Positions 22,553 to 34,431 are shown, counted from the first letter of the stretch. The stretch: 64,000 nt of DNA from Lysobacter sp. K5869 (GCF_018847975.1 NZ_CP072597.1:2581001-2645000), one strand, 5' to 3'. Numbers and translations: made by a program. The notes: generated from the sequence alone by a model not told the origin.

Positions 22553-22660
22553 AGACAGAGACGGAGCCGAAGAGGGAGATGGAGCCGAAGGAGAGATGGA
22601 GCCGAAGAGAGAGATGGAGCCGAAGGAGAGATGGAGCCGAAGAGAGAGATGGAGCCGAGC
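22553..22660. repeat. purine-rich minisatellite, alternating 17- and 18-bp units
   Basis: About five units of AGAGATGGAGCCGAAG plus G or AG follow one another, alternating 17 and 18 bp so that a 35-bp superunit repeats. The first units are slightly diverged (GACGGAGCCGAAGAGGG). The array sits just 3' of the amidase gene, which reads on the other strand. The alternation breaks any reading frame, so it is not coding. Confidence 0.75.
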
Positions 22661-22698
22661 CGCAGGCGCGATTGCGCGAAGCCCGCGCCCGATCCGCT

Positions 22699-24354
22699 TC
22701 AAGGACTCAACGTCACCCGATACTTCGGCGCCGTGCGCGCCTGCGCGATCTGCTCGTAGGCGTAGCCCAGCGAGAGCAGCTTGGCGTCGTCCCAGCGCCG
22801 GCCCATGAAGACCAGGCCGAGCGGTAGGCCGTGCGCTTCGCCCATCGGCACGGTCAGGCTCGGGTAGCCGGCGACCGCGGCCGCGCCCCAGCTGGAGCCG
22901 CCGAAGGCGTCGCCGTTGACCGGGTCGACGGTGAACGCGGGCGCCGTGGCCGGCGCGATCAGCGCGTCGAGCTTGTGCTTCTTCATCAGCGCGTCGATGC
23001 CCTGCGCGCCGGCGAGCGAACGCGCCTGCGCGGCGGCCTTGCGGTAGGCGGCGTCGGTCAGCGGGCCTTTCTTCGCCGCCTGCTCGAACAGTTCCTGGCC
23101 GAAGAACGGCATCTCGCGCGCGGCGTTGGCGCGGTTGAAGGCGATCAGCTCGTCGAGCGTCTTCACCGGCGCGTCGCTGTCGCGCAGATAGCGCTGCAGG
23201 CCGTCCTTGAATTCGTACAGCAGCACCTCGAATTCGGCCGCGTCCCATTTGCCCTGGGTCGGCAAGCGCACGTCGATGACGGTCGCGCCGGCCTCGCGCA
23301 GCGCCTTGAGCGTGCGTTGCAGCGCGGCGTCCTGGTCGGGATGGGTCTTGACCCCGGTGCCCTGCAGCAGGCCCAGGCGCGCGCCGTGCAGGGCGTCGGC
23401 ATCGAGCGCGGCGACGAAGTCCTGCGCGTGCTGGCCGGCGGCGGCTTGGGCGGCGCTGTCGCCGCCGGCTTCGGCGGCGGCGAGGGCGTTGAGCAACTGC
23501 GCGGCATCGGCGACGCTGCGCGCCATCGGGCCGGCGGTGTCCTGGCTGTGCGAAATCGGCACGATGCCGGCGCGGCTGACCAAGCCGACGCTGGGCTTGA
23601 ACCCGACCAACCCGTTCATCGCCGACGGACACAGGATGCTGCCGTCGGTCTCCGTGCCCACGCCGACCGCGGCCAGACTCGCGGCGATCGCCGCGCCGGT
23701 ACCGCTGCTGGAGCCGCAGGCGCTGCGGTCGAGCGCGTAGGGATTGCGGGTGAGGCCGCCGCGCCCGCTCCAGCCGGAGATCGAGCGGTCGGAACGGAAG
23801 TTGGCCCACTCGCTGAGGTTGGTCTTGCCGAGGATCACCGCGCCGGCCTTGCGCAAGGCCGCGACCAGCGGCGCGTCCTGCTTGGGCCGGTGCGTCGCCA
23901 GCGCCAGCGAGCCGGCGGAGTTGACCATCGGCGTCGCGTCGATGTTGTCCTTGATCAGCACCGGAATGCCGTGCAGCGGTCCGCGCGGATGGCCGGCCTT
24001 GCGCTCCTCGTCGAGCGCGCGCGCTTCGCTCAGCGCGTTGGGATTGAGTTCGATCACCGCGTTGAGCTGCGGGCCGGCGTCGTCGAGCGCGGCGATGCGG
24101 TCGAGGTAGGCCTGGGTCAGGCGCGCGCTGGTGAGTTCGCCGCCGGCCATGCGCGCAGCCAGGGTGGCGGTGTCGGTTTCGGCGATGCGCAGCGGGTCGC
24201 CGGGCACGAAATCGCGCGGCGCCTGCGCGGCGGCCTTGGCGATGGGCTGCGGCGGCCGCGGCGCGGCGCCGCTGGCGCAACCGGCCAGCGTGCAGGCGCA
24301 GGCGAGGGCGAAGGCGAGCGCGCTCGGGCGCGGCGCGAAAGACAGGGCGGGCAT
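22699..24354 (-). CDS. amidase signature family lipoprotein
   Basis: This is probably an exported amidase hydrolysing a C-N amide bond; the substrate is unknown. The ATG at 24354 gives 551 residues with a lipoprotein signal: a hydrophobic stretch and an LAGC lipobox with Cys26. The amidase signature Ser-Ser-Lys triad is visible: Lys135 in IPVLIKDN, the ACGSSSGTGAA glycine/serine motif near residue 210, and the TDGSI nucleophile region. A longer in-frame start at 24882 is rejected because the extra sequence is only translated 63-bp repeat. GatA-like proteins share the fold, but no gatB or gatC is near, and the signal peptide argues against a tRNA role. Confidence 0.88.
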   Translation of the reverse strand: MPALSFAPRPSALAFALACACTLAGCASGAAPRPPQPIAKAAAQAPRDFVPGDPLRIAETDTATLAARMAGGELTSARLTQAYLDRIAALDDAGPQLNAVIELNPNALSEARALDEERKAGHPRGPLHGIPVLIKDNIDATPMVNSAGSLALATHRPKQDAPLVAALRKAGAVILGKTNLSEWANFRSDRSISGWSGRGGLTRNPYALDRSACGSSSGTGAAIAASLAAVGVGTETDGSILCPSAMNGLVGFKPSVGLVSRAGIVPISHSQDTAGPMARSVADAAQLLNALAAAEAGGDSAAQAAAGQHAQDFVAALDADALHGARLGLLQGTGVKTHPDQDAALQRTLKALREAGATVIDVRLPTQGKWDAAEFEVLLYEFKDGLQRYLRDSDAPVKTLDELIAFNRANAAREMPFFGQELFEQAAKKGPLTDAAYRKAAAQARSLAGAQGIDALMKKHKLDALIAPATAPAFTVDPVNGDAFGGSSWGAAAVAGYPSLTVPMGEAHGLPLGLVFMGRRWDDAKLLSLGYAYEQIAQARTAPKYRVTLSP

Positions 24355-24534
24355 GGCCGGTTCCGGGCGACGGAGGAATCGCAGCGAGTATGCCCGCGCC
24401 GGCGCCGCGCGGGAGCCGGCCGCGGCGCGGACGGAGGATCGCGCGGCACCGGCGGTCGGAGCGCGCTTTCGTAGCGTGGCGGCGCGCACACCGGGTGAGC
24501 CGCAGTGAGCCGCGCGACCGACGAACCCGCACGG

Positions 24535-24912
24535 CCTACCTGTAGCAGCGGCGCAAGCCGCGACCGCGAACCCACGCCAACGACGAGTCCCGCACGGCCT
24601 ACCTGTAGGAGCGGCGCAAGCCGCGACCGCGAACCGACGCCAACGACGAGTCCCGCATGGCCTACCTGTAGGAGCGGCGCAAGCCGCGACCGCGAACCCG
24701 CACCCACGACGAGTCCCGCATGGCCTACCTGTAGGAGCGGCGTAAGCCGCGACCGCGAACCCGCACCCACGACGAGTCCCGCACGGCCTACCTGTAGGAG
24801 CGGCGTAAGCCGCGACCACGAACCCACACCCACGACGAGTCCCGCATGGCCTACCTGTAGGAGCGGCGCAAGCCGCGACCACGAACCCACACCAACGACG
24901 AACCCCGCGACC
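24535..24912. repeat. 63-bp tandem repeat array, six units
   Basis: CCTACCTGTAG(G/C)AGCGGCG starts at 24535, 24598, 24661, 24724, 24787 and 24850, an exact 63-bp period. Each unit carries the inverted-repeat core GCGGC-G(C/T)AA-GCCGC and a variable tail (GAACCCGCACCCACGACGAG or close variants). Because 63 is divisible by three, several frames stay open on both strands and mimic 21-residue protein repeats. The array lies between the amidase start and the pqqE stop. The rest of 24355-24534 shows no gene. Confidence 0.9.
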
Positions 24913-24918
24913 GCGCCG

Positions 24919-26049
24919 TCACCCCGATGCCGACCCACCCGGCCGAATCCGCCGATACACGAACTCCGGCGCCTCCGCGCGCGATTCGCTCTCCACCAAC
25001 GCGCGCAACCCCGCATGGTCCGGCGACTTCTCGCACACCGGATCGAGCGTATCCGCGCGCCCGCTCAACGCCAGCGCCTGACACCGGCACCCGCCCCAAT
25101 CGCGTTCGCGGTGTTCGCAGCCGCGGCAAGGCTCCGGCATCCACGCCGTGCCGCGATAACGGTTGAACGCTTCCGAATCGCGCCAGATCTCGTCCAGGCC
25201 GCGCTCGAGCACGCTGTCGAAGCGCAGCCCTTCGATGGTCTCGGCCGCATGGCAGGGCAACACCTTGCCTTCGGGCGTGACGTTGAGAAAACGCTGCGCC
25301 CACCCGCCCATGCACGGCTTGGGCCGGCGCGCGTAGTAATCCGGCGTGACGTAATCGATGGTCAGACGCCCGCGCAGCCGCACGCGCGCGGCTTCGACCA
25401 CGGCGGTGACCGCGTCGAACTGCTCGCGCGTGGGCAACAGCGCGGCGCGGTTCTTCAAACCCCAGCCGTAGTACTGGGTGTGCGCGACTTCCAGCCGCCC
25501 CGCGCCGAGTTCCAGCGCCAGTTCGATCATCTCGCCGACGCGCTCGGCGTTGTGGCGATGGATCACCGCGTTGAGCGTCAGCGGCAGTTCCAGTTCGGCG
25601 CACCAGCGCGCCAATTCGAGCTTGCGCGCGTGCGCGCCCTGGTAGCCGGCGATGCGGTCGGCGCCGGCGGCGCGGCTGTCCTGCAGGCTCAGCTGCAGAT
25701 GGTCGAGGCCGGCGTCGAGCAGTTCGATCAAACGCTCGCGGCTCAGGCCGACGCCGGAGGTGATCAGGTTGCAATACAGGCCGTGCGCGCGGGCGTGGCG
25801 CAGCAATTCGGCCAAATCCTTGCGCAAGGTCGGCTCGCCGCCGGAGAAATGCGCTTGCAGCACGCCGAGGTCGGCGGCTTGTTCGAGCACGCGGCGCCAT
25901 TGCGCGGTATCGAGCTCCTGACGCAACCCGACCAGCTGCAGCGGGTTGGAGCAGTACGGACACGCCAGCGGGCAGCGATGGGTGAGTTCCAGCAACACCG
26001 CCAACGGCGGCGCGGGCGCGGCGAAGGCGTCGGCCGGGCGCGCGTTCAC
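24919..26049 (-). CDS. pqqE: PqqA peptide cyclase (radical SAM)
   Basis: PqqE forms the C-C bond between Glu and Tyr side chains of the PqqA peptide. The start is a GTG overlapping the pqqD stop (GTGA); 376 residues is the family length. The radical-SAM CxxxCxxC motif is Cys26, Cys30 and Cys33 (CPLACPYC), followed by FSGGEPTLR. The C-terminal SPASM domain shows KPCMGGW, LPCHAAE and [19 protein letters not shown], ligands for the auxiliary clusters. Last gene of the pqq operon. Confidence 0.95.
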   Translation of the reverse strand: MNARPADAFAAPAPPLAVLLELTHRCPLACPYCSNPLQLVGLRQELDTAQWRRVLEQAADLGVLQAHFSGGEPTLRKDLAELLRHARAHGLYCNLITSGVGLSRERLIELLDAGLDHLQLSLQDSRAAGADRIAGYQGAHARKLELARWCAELELPLTLNAVIHRHNAERVGEMIELALELGAGRLEVAHTQYYGWGLKNRAALLPTREQFDAVTAVVEAARVRLRGRLTIDYVTPDYYARRPKPCMGGWAQRFLNVTPEGKVLPCHAAETIEGLRFDSVLERGLDEIWRDSEAFNRYRGTAWMPEPCRGCEHRERDWGGCRCQALALSGRADTLDPVCEKSPDHAGLRALVESESRAEAPEFVYRRIRPGGSASG

Positions 26050-26345
26050 GACAGCTGCGGCGCGAACGCCAGCATGCGTTTCTCCAGCAAGGTGGAGAAC
26101 AGGTCGATCACGTCGCCGTAGATCTCGCCGGCGTCGGCGCCGTACTCGCGCGCCAGCGCGGCGACGATGGCCTCCACGTCGGAGCGGCCGTCGACGTGGG
26201 TCAGCACCGCGTGGGCGATGTCGTCGAGTTCGAGCACCCGCTCCGGCGCCAGCAACACCCAGCGCTCGCGCGCGCGGTCGTGCTGCAGGCGCACGCCGAC
26301 CGGAAAGCGCATCACGCTGCCGGCGTCGATGACGGTGGCGGTCAT
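26046..26345 (-). CDS. pqqD: PQQ biosynthesis peptide chaperone PqqD
   Basis: PqqD binds the PqqA precursor and presents it to PqqE. The protein has 99 residues, starting [21 protein letters not shown], with the winged-helix-like core EHxxx-type sequence [20 protein letters not shown]. The start overlaps the pqqC stop (ATGA) and the stop overlaps the pqqE start. Longer in-frame extensions run antisense-like through pqqC and are ignored. Confidence 0.93.
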   Translation of the reverse strand: MTATVIDAGSVMRFPVGVRLQHDRARERWVLLAPERVLELDDIAHAVLTHVDGRSDVEAIVAALAREYGADAGEIYGDVIDLFSTLLEKRMLAFAPQLS

Positions 26346-27127
26346 GGCCGCGGCTCCTGCGGGCGGAACGCGCCGGGCGGGACCAGGCGCGGTTCGACGT
26401 AGGCCAGATGCAGCGCGTCGAGCATCGACCACAGCACGTCGCATTTGAAGCGCAGCGCGGCTTGCACCGATTCTTGCTGCTCGCGGGTCAGCGCGTGGCG
26501 CTTGACGTAGTCCAGGGCGAAGTCGGCGTCCTGCGGCGCCTGATGCAGGCGCGAATCGAAGTAGGCCAGCGCGTCCTTGGACACGAAGTCGTAGTTGGCC
26601 AGCATGCCGGCGACGCGCTGGCCGATGATGGTCGGCGCGAACAGTTCGGTCAGCGACGACGCGATCGCTTCGAGCAAGCTGCGTTCGCGCACGAAATGGA
26701 TATAGGCCTGCACCGCGAAGCGCGTCGCCGGCAGCAGCGCGCGGCCGGATTCGACCAGTTCGCGTTCCAGCCCCAGCGCATCGGTCAGGCGCAGCCAACG
26801 GGCGATGCCGCCGTCGCCTTCGCGCTCGCCGTCGTGATCGACGATGCGCTGGCGCCAGACGCGGCGCAGTTGCGGATCCTCGATGCGGGCGAGCAGGGCG
26901 GCGTCCTTGAGCGGGATGCAGCGCTGATACTCGAAACGGTTCAACGCCCAGGCCTGGACCTGGCCGCGGTCGAGCCGGCCGCCGTGCAGCAGCGCGTGGA
27001 AGGGATGCTGGTCGTGATAGCGCTCGGCGCCGATGGCGCGCAGGCGCGCTTCGAGTTGCTGCGGCGACAGCGGCGCGTCGGTCTGCGCGCGCGCGGGCGC
27101 CGCGGCGCGGGCGGCTGCGGCGTTCAT
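26342..27127 (-). CDS. pqqC: pyrroloquinoline-quinone synthase
   Basis: PqqC catalyses the final ring closure and eight-electron oxidation to PQQ without a metal or cofactor. The ATG at 27127, overlapping the pqqB stop (ATGA), gives 261 residues. Family motifs are present: [48 protein letters not shown] and [16 protein letters not shown]. The short alanine-rich N-terminus precedes the conserved core. Confidence 0.95.
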   Translation of the reverse strand: MNAAAARAAAPARAQTDAPLSPQQLEARLRAIGAERYHDQHPFHALLHGGRLDRGQVQAWALNRFEYQRCIPLKDAALLARIEDPQLRRVWRQRIVDHDGEREGDGGIARWLRLTDALGLERELVESGRALLPATRFAVQAYIHFVRERSLLEAIASSLTELFAPTIIGQRVAGMLANYDFVSKDALAYFDSRLHQAPQDADFALDYVKRHALTREQQESVQAALRFKCDVLWSMLDALHLAYVEPRLVPPGAFRPQEPRP

Positions 27128-28053
27128 AGCGTGAGTTCCATTCCGTCCTCGGCGACTTCCCAGCCTTGCGCGCGCACCCGCGCGCGCTCGGGCGAGGCTT
27201 CGTCGAGAACGGGGTTGGTGGTGTTGAGGTGGATGAACAGCTTGCGGCGCACGTCGAGATCGGCGAACGCGCCGAGCGTGCCGGCGTCGTCGTCGCCGTT
27301 GCCGCCGTCGATGCTCATATGGCCCATGCGCGCGCCGGTCTTGGCGCCGACGCCGGCGCGCTGCATTTCGTCGTCGCGCCACAAGGTGCCGTCGAAGAAC
27401 ACCAGCGCGGCGCCGCGCAGGCGCTCGCGCAAGGTCGGCGTGAGCGCGGCGCAGCCGGGGATGTAGTAGAAGCGTTCGCGGCCGTCGGAGATTTCCAGGC
27501 CGACCGTGTCGTCGTCGTTGCCCTGCAGGCTTTCGCTGCGCGACTCCATGAACAACGGCACCTTGCCCGGCACCGCGAACGCGGTCACGCGCAAGCCCAG
27601 CGGCGCGTCGACGCCGTCGATCTCGACCGGCGCCTCCAACGCGAGCGGCTTGCGCGCCACGTAATCGGGATGCAGCGCATCGAAGATCGGATTGAGCGCG
27701 AGCAGTTCGAGCACGCGCGCGCTGGCCCACAGGTCGAAGCGCTGGCGTTCGCGCATCGACAGCAGGCCGGCGATGTGGTCGATCTCGCCGCTGCTCAGCA
27801 GCACCGCCTCGATCGGCGAGTGGCGCAGGCCGTGGCGCGGCCACAGCGGCGGCAGCGCCAGCACTTGCTGGCGGAAATCGGGCGAGGCGTTGATCAGCAG
27901 CCAGCGTTCGCCGTCGGCGCTGACCGCGATGCTGGCCTGGCTGCGGCGCTTGGCGCCGTCCTCTTCGCGCCACGCCCGGCGGCTGCCGGGCGTGTTGCAG
28001 TTCCACTGCGGATAGCCGCCGCCGGCCGCCGCTCCGAGCACGAGGATGCGCAT
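27124..28053 (-). CDS. pqqB: PQQ biosynthesis protein PqqB
   Basis: PqqB is a metallo-beta-lactamase-fold protein, thought to hydroxylate the tyrosine of the PqqA-derived dipeptide. The ATG at 28053 gives 309 residues starting MRILVLGAAAGGGYPQWNCN, the family signature; the adjacent upstream GTG is less likely. SSGEIDHIAGL replaces the HxHxDH motif of true beta-lactamases, as is usual for PqqB. The C-terminal HLNTTNPVLDE motif is conserved. Confidence 0.95.
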   Translation of the reverse strand: MRILVLGAAAGGGYPQWNCNTPGSRRAWREEDGAKRRSQASIAVSADGERWLLINASPDFRQQVLALPPLWPRHGLRHSPIEAVLLSSGEIDHIAGLLSMRERQRFDLWASARVLELLALNPIFDALHPDYVARKPLALEAPVEIDGVDAPLGLRVTAFAVPGKVPLFMESRSESLQGNDDDTVGLEISDGRERFYYIPGCAALTPTLRERLRGAALVFFDGTLWRDDEMQRAGVGAKTGARMGHMSIDGGNGDDDAGTLGAFADLDVRRKLFIHLNTTNPVLDEASPERARVRAQGWEVAEDGMELTL

Positions 28054-28129
28054 CACCGACGGCCCGAAGCGCGGTCCGTGGGGCGAGTGCGCGGCCGCGC
28101 GCGCCGGGCGACGGCGGAAGCGGACATGC

Positions 28130-28213
28130 TCAGAACAGATCGCCGGACGAGTACGAGTTGATTTCGCAACCGCACGGGATTTCGACGATCTTGGGCTTGG
28201 ACCAGGTCTTCAT
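28130..28213 (-). CDS. pqqA: PQQ precursor peptide PqqA
   Basis: This 27-residue ribosomal peptide is the substrate from which PQQ is made. It starts MKTWSKPKIVEIPCGCEINSY and ends SSGDLF. Glu17 and Tyr21, spaced ExxxY, are the residues joined by PqqE. AGAGGAAC precedes the ATG (read on the minus strand). It is the first gene of the operon, 76 nt before pqqB. The 28214-28495 region upstream has no other gene. Confidence 0.95.
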   Translation of the reverse strand: MKTWSKPKIVEIPCGCEINSYSSGDLF

Positions 28214-28495
28214 GAGCGTTCCTCTTGCAGGGGTGGAGGCGCTGGACGCGATGCGAGACGCGCCGTCGCGGCGCGCGGCCGCGACCGATCCACGATACAC
28301 CCGCGCGCGCCGCGATGGCTGTGATTGGAGGCCGCTACGGACGCGAAGCGCGCCACGAATGCGCGCGCCGTTCAGTGCGGACGTCGCCAACGCGCGCGCG
28401 GCCGCGCGGCGCCCGCCGGCGGCGATTTCCCGTTGCGTACCGTTTGCGCAGACATCGCCCGCGCGCCGTTCGATGGCGCGCACATTCCTTACGTA

Positions 28496-28969
28496 TCAGT
28501 GACGACGTTTGAGAATGTCGCGGGCGAGAACCCAAACCACGATCACGTTGATTATGAGAACCGCGCTGGCGAGCCAGCCCGGGTGGCGGATCATCGCGAA
28601 GATGTCGAACGGCAGGTACAGCGCGGCGCCGACGCAGCCCAGCCACGAGGCCCAGGCCTTGGCCTTCCACAGGCCCCAGGCCTCGAACAGGTGCAGGGCG
28701 GCGTAGGCGGACACGATGCCGGCGGCCAGATGCACCGAGCCGGGGCTGATGCTGTGCGCGAGCCAGGCCATCGAGCCGTGCTCGGGGTCCAGGTGGAAGC
28801 GGCGGATGAGTTCCTCGATCCAGCGCTGCAGCGGCGCGGGGCCGAGCAGTTCCAGGCCGCTGGCGGCCGACAGGGCGAGCAGGCCCTTGACCGCTTCGAC
28901 CATGGCGATGACGTGCAGGCCCGGGTGGGCCTTGGGGTCGGCGTTGTAGTGCGCGTCGCCGGGGTTCAT
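28496..28969 (-). CDS. DUF2127-like integral membrane protein
   Basis: This 157-residue protein has about four hydrophobic segments. It begins with a short polar N-terminus and GLHVIAMVEAVKGLLAL, then AGIVSAYAALHLFEAWGLWKAKAWASWLG, ALYLPFDIFAMIRHPGW and NVIVVWVLARDIL. The pattern matches the family known as DUF2127, whose function is unknown. It is encoded after typA and before pqqA in the minus-strand direction, with no close operon partner. Confidence 0.75.
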   Translation of the reverse strand: MNPGDAHYNADPKAHPGLHVIAMVEAVKGLLALSAASGLELLGPAPLQRWIEELIRRFHLDPEHGSMAWLAHSISPGSVHLAAGIVSAYAALHLFEAWGLWKAKAWASWLGCVGAALYLPFDIFAMIRHPGWLASAVLIINVIVVWVLARDILKRRH

Positions 28970-29449
28970 CGCGGGCGCGCGCCGGCGGCGGAGCGGGGGC
29001 CGCGCGGGCGGGACGTTGCAGCGGGCAGGCGGAGCGGGGGAAGCGGACGCATGCGGCTTGGATCCTCATCGAGCGCCGGGAACTCCGGCCGTGCCGTGCG
29101 GGAGCGGCGGTCCCGCGCCCGGCGCGACGTGCCGGATGGGGGAGGCCCGCGACCCCGCGCCGCGCCGGAACGCGGCGGCGGAATCGCAACTCTTGGGGCG
29201 CGGGCGCCGCGGTTCAAGCCGGCGGCGTTCGCGGCGGGTCCGGCTCGGCCCCGCGCAGCCCGATTTTGCCGAAACGCGAGGTCGCAGGCGCTGCGCGTCT
29301 TCGCGATGCGGGTATCGATGTCCGTTCTAGCCCGGGTATCGGCGCGACCCATCTTGGCGTCGCGCCGCGCCGATGTCCCGTGCCGAACGGGATGCTTCGA
29401 CGCTTCGCGGCCGGGTTCGGGCGCAACGCGCGCCGCGCCGGCTTCGGTA
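28970..29449. other. gene-free GC-rich intergenic region
   Basis: There is no credible gene or repeat in these 480 nt. All six frames contain only Arg/Ala/Pro-rich GC-driven frames. The typA terminator lies at its right end. Transcription of the DUF2127-like gene must start in here, but no clear promoter was seen. Confidence 0.35.
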
Positions 29450-29480
29450 CAAAAAAACAGGGCGCCTCGCGGCGCCCTGT
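29450..29480 (-). terminator. rho-independent terminator of typA
   Basis: Read on the minus strand, ACAGGGCGCC, a GCGA loop and GGCGCCCTGT are followed by a run of seven T residues (29451-29457 on the plus strand are all A). It begins 9 nt after the typA stop. Confidence 0.9.
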
Positions 29481-29489
29481 TCGGCTGGC

Positions 29490-31319
<1,830 letters not shown>

Positions 31320-31365
31320 GCGAGAGGACGCCGGAAGGCGCCTAGATGTTGGAAGGAAGCCGGCC

Positions 31366-31371
31366 ATTATA
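31366..31371 (-). promoter_or_regulatory. possible -10 element upstream of typA
   Basis: On the minus strand the sequence TATAAT, a perfect -10 hexamer, lies 47 nt upstream of the typA start. No good -35 hexamer is found at 16-18 nt spacing, so this is a tentative call. Confidence 0.45.
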
Positions 31372-31462
31372 CGGGGCAAATGCGGCAAACGCCTGTGCGG
31401 GCGGGGATTTTTGTTCAGGGGGCTGAGGGACTGAACGGGGGCGCGCCGGGTTTGGGGGTCAC

Positions 31463-31668
31463 CCTGTAGGAGCGGCGTGAGCCGCGACCCGGCGACGCCG
31501 GACCGAAACCCGCGAAAAACGCGCCGTTTCCTGGAAACGCTGGCGCCCGGCTCGGATCTCTTCGGGCGATGCGAAAGGCGGGCCCGGCCGGGGGGCGGGG
31601 TCTCGGGGCGGCCGTTGCGGTTGCAGGGGCCGGGCTTTGGGCGGTCGCGGCTTACGCCGCTCCTACGG
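31463..31668. repeat. facing pair of TAGGAGCGGCG repeats upstream of ppiB
   Basis: CTGTAGGAGCGGCGTGAGCC at 31463 and its reverse-complement-like partner GGCTTACGCCGCTCCTAC near 31650 point toward each other about 150 nt apart. The DNA between and around them (31372-31788) shows no gene. The in-frame upstream extension of ppiB through this region is therefore spurious. Confidence 0.75.
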
Positions 31669-31788
31669 GCTTCGGGCGGGCGGCGCGTCGATCGGCGCTT
31701 CGGTACCCTTGTGGATCGGCTCCGCCGCCGCCATCTCGGCCAGCGACGAGTCACCCCCATCCCCATCGCCCCCTCTGGAGCACGTTGC

Positions 31789-32295
<507 letters not shown>

Positions 32296-32360
32296 GCCGG
32301 TTTTCCGCCGGTCCGTCCGTTCGCCGCGCGCGGCGGACGCGGCGGCGGCGAGGTGTTTCA

Positions 32361-32394
32361 GCAAAGGCGGCCGTTCGGCCGCCTTTGCCGTTTT
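32361..32394 (+). terminator. rho-independent terminator after ppiB
   Basis: GCAAAGGCGGCC (32361-32372) pairs perfectly with GGCCGCCTTTGC (32377-32388) around a GTTC loop and is followed by CGTTTTC. Confidence 0.85.
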
Positions 32395-32791
32395 CGGGCG
32401 GCGCCCCGCGCAGGGGTGGTTCAGCCGATTCGCCGAGTGGCGCGAGTCCAGGCGGTCGAGGCGATCCGCCGCCGCCGTGGCTGATCCGCCGAGGCGCGCG
32501 CTGGCGCTCCGCCGCCGCGCTCGTCCCGCCGCCGCCGCCCGCCGGGCGAAGCCGCCGATCCGGCAAGCCCGGCCGCCGCATCGCGCACGCCGGCGGACCG
32601 GCCCCGGTGCGGCCTGCGCGTGGCCGGCGCGCCGGCCCGGCGGTGCCGCTGTGCTACCATTTTGCGGCTCGAAGCAGCGGTAATCGCGGCGCTTTCCGCA
32701 AGCCGCCGCCCGGCGCCTGCGCGCGCCGCGCCGCTGCTTCCGGCGCCGTCCATCCTCGCTCCGTCGTACACCACCCCACGAGGTTTACACG
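32395..32791. other. gene-free region upstream of the aminotransferase
   Basis: These roughly 400 nt are extremely GC-rich with no credible ORF or repeat. TACCAT at about 32655 could be a -10 element, but no -35 is evident. The aminotransferase ribosome site (ACGAGG) lies about 9 nt before its ATG. Confidence 0.3.
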
Positions 32792-33997
32792 ATGCCCCAG
32801 CTCGCCCGGCGCATCGGTCGCGCCAAGCCCAGCGCGATCATGCAGGTTGCCGAAAAGGCCAAGCGGCTCAAGGCCGAAGGCCGCGACATCATCAGCTTCT
32901 CCATCGGCGTCCCCAACTTCCTGCCCGGCGATCACGTCTACGCCGCCGTGCGCGAAGCGCTGGCCAAAGACAGCGGCCAGTACGGCAGCAACCGCGGCGC
33001 CGACGCGCTGCTGGACGCGTTCATCGAACACATGGGCAAGGTCGGCCTGACCGGCTACGGCCGCGTCAACTGCGCGACCGGCATCGGCGCCAAGCACGTC
33101 ATCTACAACATCGCCGAAGCGCTGCTCGACGAAGGCGACACCATCGTCTTCCCGACCCCGTACTGGACCAGCTATCTCGACATCGCCGAGATCGTCAACG
33201 CCAAGATCGACCTGCTGCCGTGCCCGGCCTCGCAGGACTACAAGCTCACCCCGGAACAGCTCGACGCCGCACTGGCGAAGAAGCCGCGCGTGTTCTTGTT
33301 CAACAATCCCTCGAACCCGACCGGCATGGTCTATTCGAAGGAAGAGATCGACGCGCTGGCCGCGGTGCTCGTCAAGTACCCGGACACCTGGGTCATCACC
33401 GACGACATCTACAACCGCATGGTGTTCGACGGCCTGGGCTACCACAACTTCGTGCACTCGCGTCCCGAGCTGCGCGACCGGGTGATCTTCATCGACTCGT
33501 TGTCCAAGACCTACGGCATGCCGGGTTGGCGCGTGGGCTTCATGGCCGGTCCGGAAGCCGTCGCCCAGGCGGTGACGACGATGAACTCCAACCACATCAC
33601 CAACGTGCCGGAGATCGTCACCGCCGCCGCGGTCGCCGCGCTGTCGGGCCCGCAGGACGTGCCGACGCAGAAGTGCGCCGAATTCCAGGCCAAGCGCGAT
33701 CAGGTCATGGCGGTGATGAACGCGATTCCCGGCGTGGTCTGCCCGCGTCCGCAGGGCGCGTTCTACGTGTTCCCGGACATCAGCGTCGCCTTCGGCAAGA
33801 CCCATCAGCCCAGCGGCCTGAAGATCGGCAACGACATGGACCTGTGCAACGCGCTGCTGGAAACCAAGGGCGTGGCCTGCGTGCCGGGCTCGGCGTTCGG
33901 CGAGCCGCGCGCGCTGCGCATCAGCTACACCTGTCCGACCCCGCAGCTGGCCCCCGGCCTGCAGCGGTTCCAGGAGTTCTTCGCCGAGCTCGCCTGA
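32792..33997 (+). CDS. class I/II pyridoxal-phosphate aminotransferase (AspC/AatA-like)
   Basis: A 401-residue fold-type I aminotransferase of the aspartate aminotransferase I-gamma group. [11 protein letters not shown] and DDIYNRMVF are the cofactor-ring contacts. [15 protein letters not shown] holds the PLP-binding Lys, and the substrate carboxylate Arg is in ALRISYTCP. The most likely reaction is aspartate/2-oxoglutarate transamination, but prephenate or alanine transaminases share this architecture. It is followed at 42 nt by a membrane glutaredoxin and then mdh, so a link to oxaloacetate metabolism is plausible. Confidence 0.88.
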   Translation: MPQLARRIGRAKPSAIMQVAEKAKRLKAEGRDIISFSIGVPNFLPGDHVYAAVREALAKDSGQYGSNRGADALLDAFIEHMGKVGLTGYGRVNCATGIGAKHVIYNIAEALLDEGDTIVFPTPYWTSYLDIAEIVNAKIDLLPCPASQDYKLTPEQLDAALAKKPRVFLFNNPSNPTGMVYSKEEIDALAAVLVKYPDTWVITDDIYNRMVFDGLGYHNFVHSRPELRDRVIFIDSLSKTYGMPGWRVGFMAGPEAVAQAVTTMNSNHITNVPEIVTAAAVAALSGPQDVPTQKCAEFQAKRDQVMAVMNAIPGVVCPRPQGAFYVFPDISVAFGKTHQPSGLKIGNDMDLCNALLETKGVACVPGSAFGEPRALRISYTCPTPQLAPGLQRFQEFFAELA

Positions 33998-34038
33998 GCC
34001 CGGCGAAGCCGCCCGCCCGCGACGAGAAGGACGAGGTC

Positions 34039-34431
34039 ATGCGCGTCACCACCGTGTTGTTCGTCGTGGCCGCGCTCGCCGTGGGTGCGGTCGGCGCCAA
34101 GTTCGCCATGAGCGGCGGCCTGCCGCAGCAGTGGTTCGGCTCGCGTCCGGCGCAACTCGCGCCGGACGATCCGCGCCACACCACCGGCGACAAGCGCATC
34201 GTCATGCTCGCCGCGCAGTGGTGCGGCTATTGCGAAAAACTGCGCAAGGACTTCGAACTCGCCGAGGTGCGCTACACCCTGATCGACGTCGACACCGAGC
34301 AGGGCCAGCGCGCCATGGCCGCGGTCGGCGCGCGCGGCGTGCCGGTCACCATCGTCGGCCAGGACATCGTCTACGGCTACAACCCCGACCAGATCAAGGA
34401 CAAGCTCGCGCCGCTCGGCTACCGGCTGTAA
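34039..34431 (+). CDS. membrane-anchored glutaredoxin-family protein
   Basis: 130 residues. The N-terminal hydrophobic segment (residues about 4-22) looks like a membrane anchor or uncleaved signal. A thioredoxin-fold domain follows, with QWCGYCEKL (a CxxC active site) and the cis-proline RGVPVTIV, as in glutaredoxins. The C-terminus [16 protein letters not shown] is typical of the fold. It probably reduces or oxidises thiols at the periplasmic face. Encoded between the aminotransferase and mdh in the same direction. Confidence 0.8.
   Translation: MRVTTVLFVVAALAVGAVGAKFAMSGGLPQQWFGSRPAQLAPDDPRHTTGDKRIVMLAAQWCGYCEKLRKDFELAEVRYTLIDVDTEQGQRAMAAVGARGVPVTIVGQDIVYGYNPDQIKDKLAPLGYRL

Noticed and set aside
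22553..22660. Possible CRISPR or coding repeat in the purine-rich array
   Set aside because: Units are contiguous without spacers and alternate 17 and 18 bp, which breaks any frame.
22699..24354. GatA subunit of the tRNA amidotransferase
   Set aside because: The protein has a lipoprotein signal and no gatB/gatC neighbours, so an exported amidase is more likely.
24355..24882. N-terminal extension of the amidase with Cys/Gly/Arg-rich repeats
   Set aside because: It is the translation of the 63-bp DNA repeat array; the proper lipoprotein signal begins at 24354.
24535..24912. Possible CRISPR array
   Set aside because: The period is constant but the whole 63-bp unit is conserved, with no unique spacers, and no cas genes are present.
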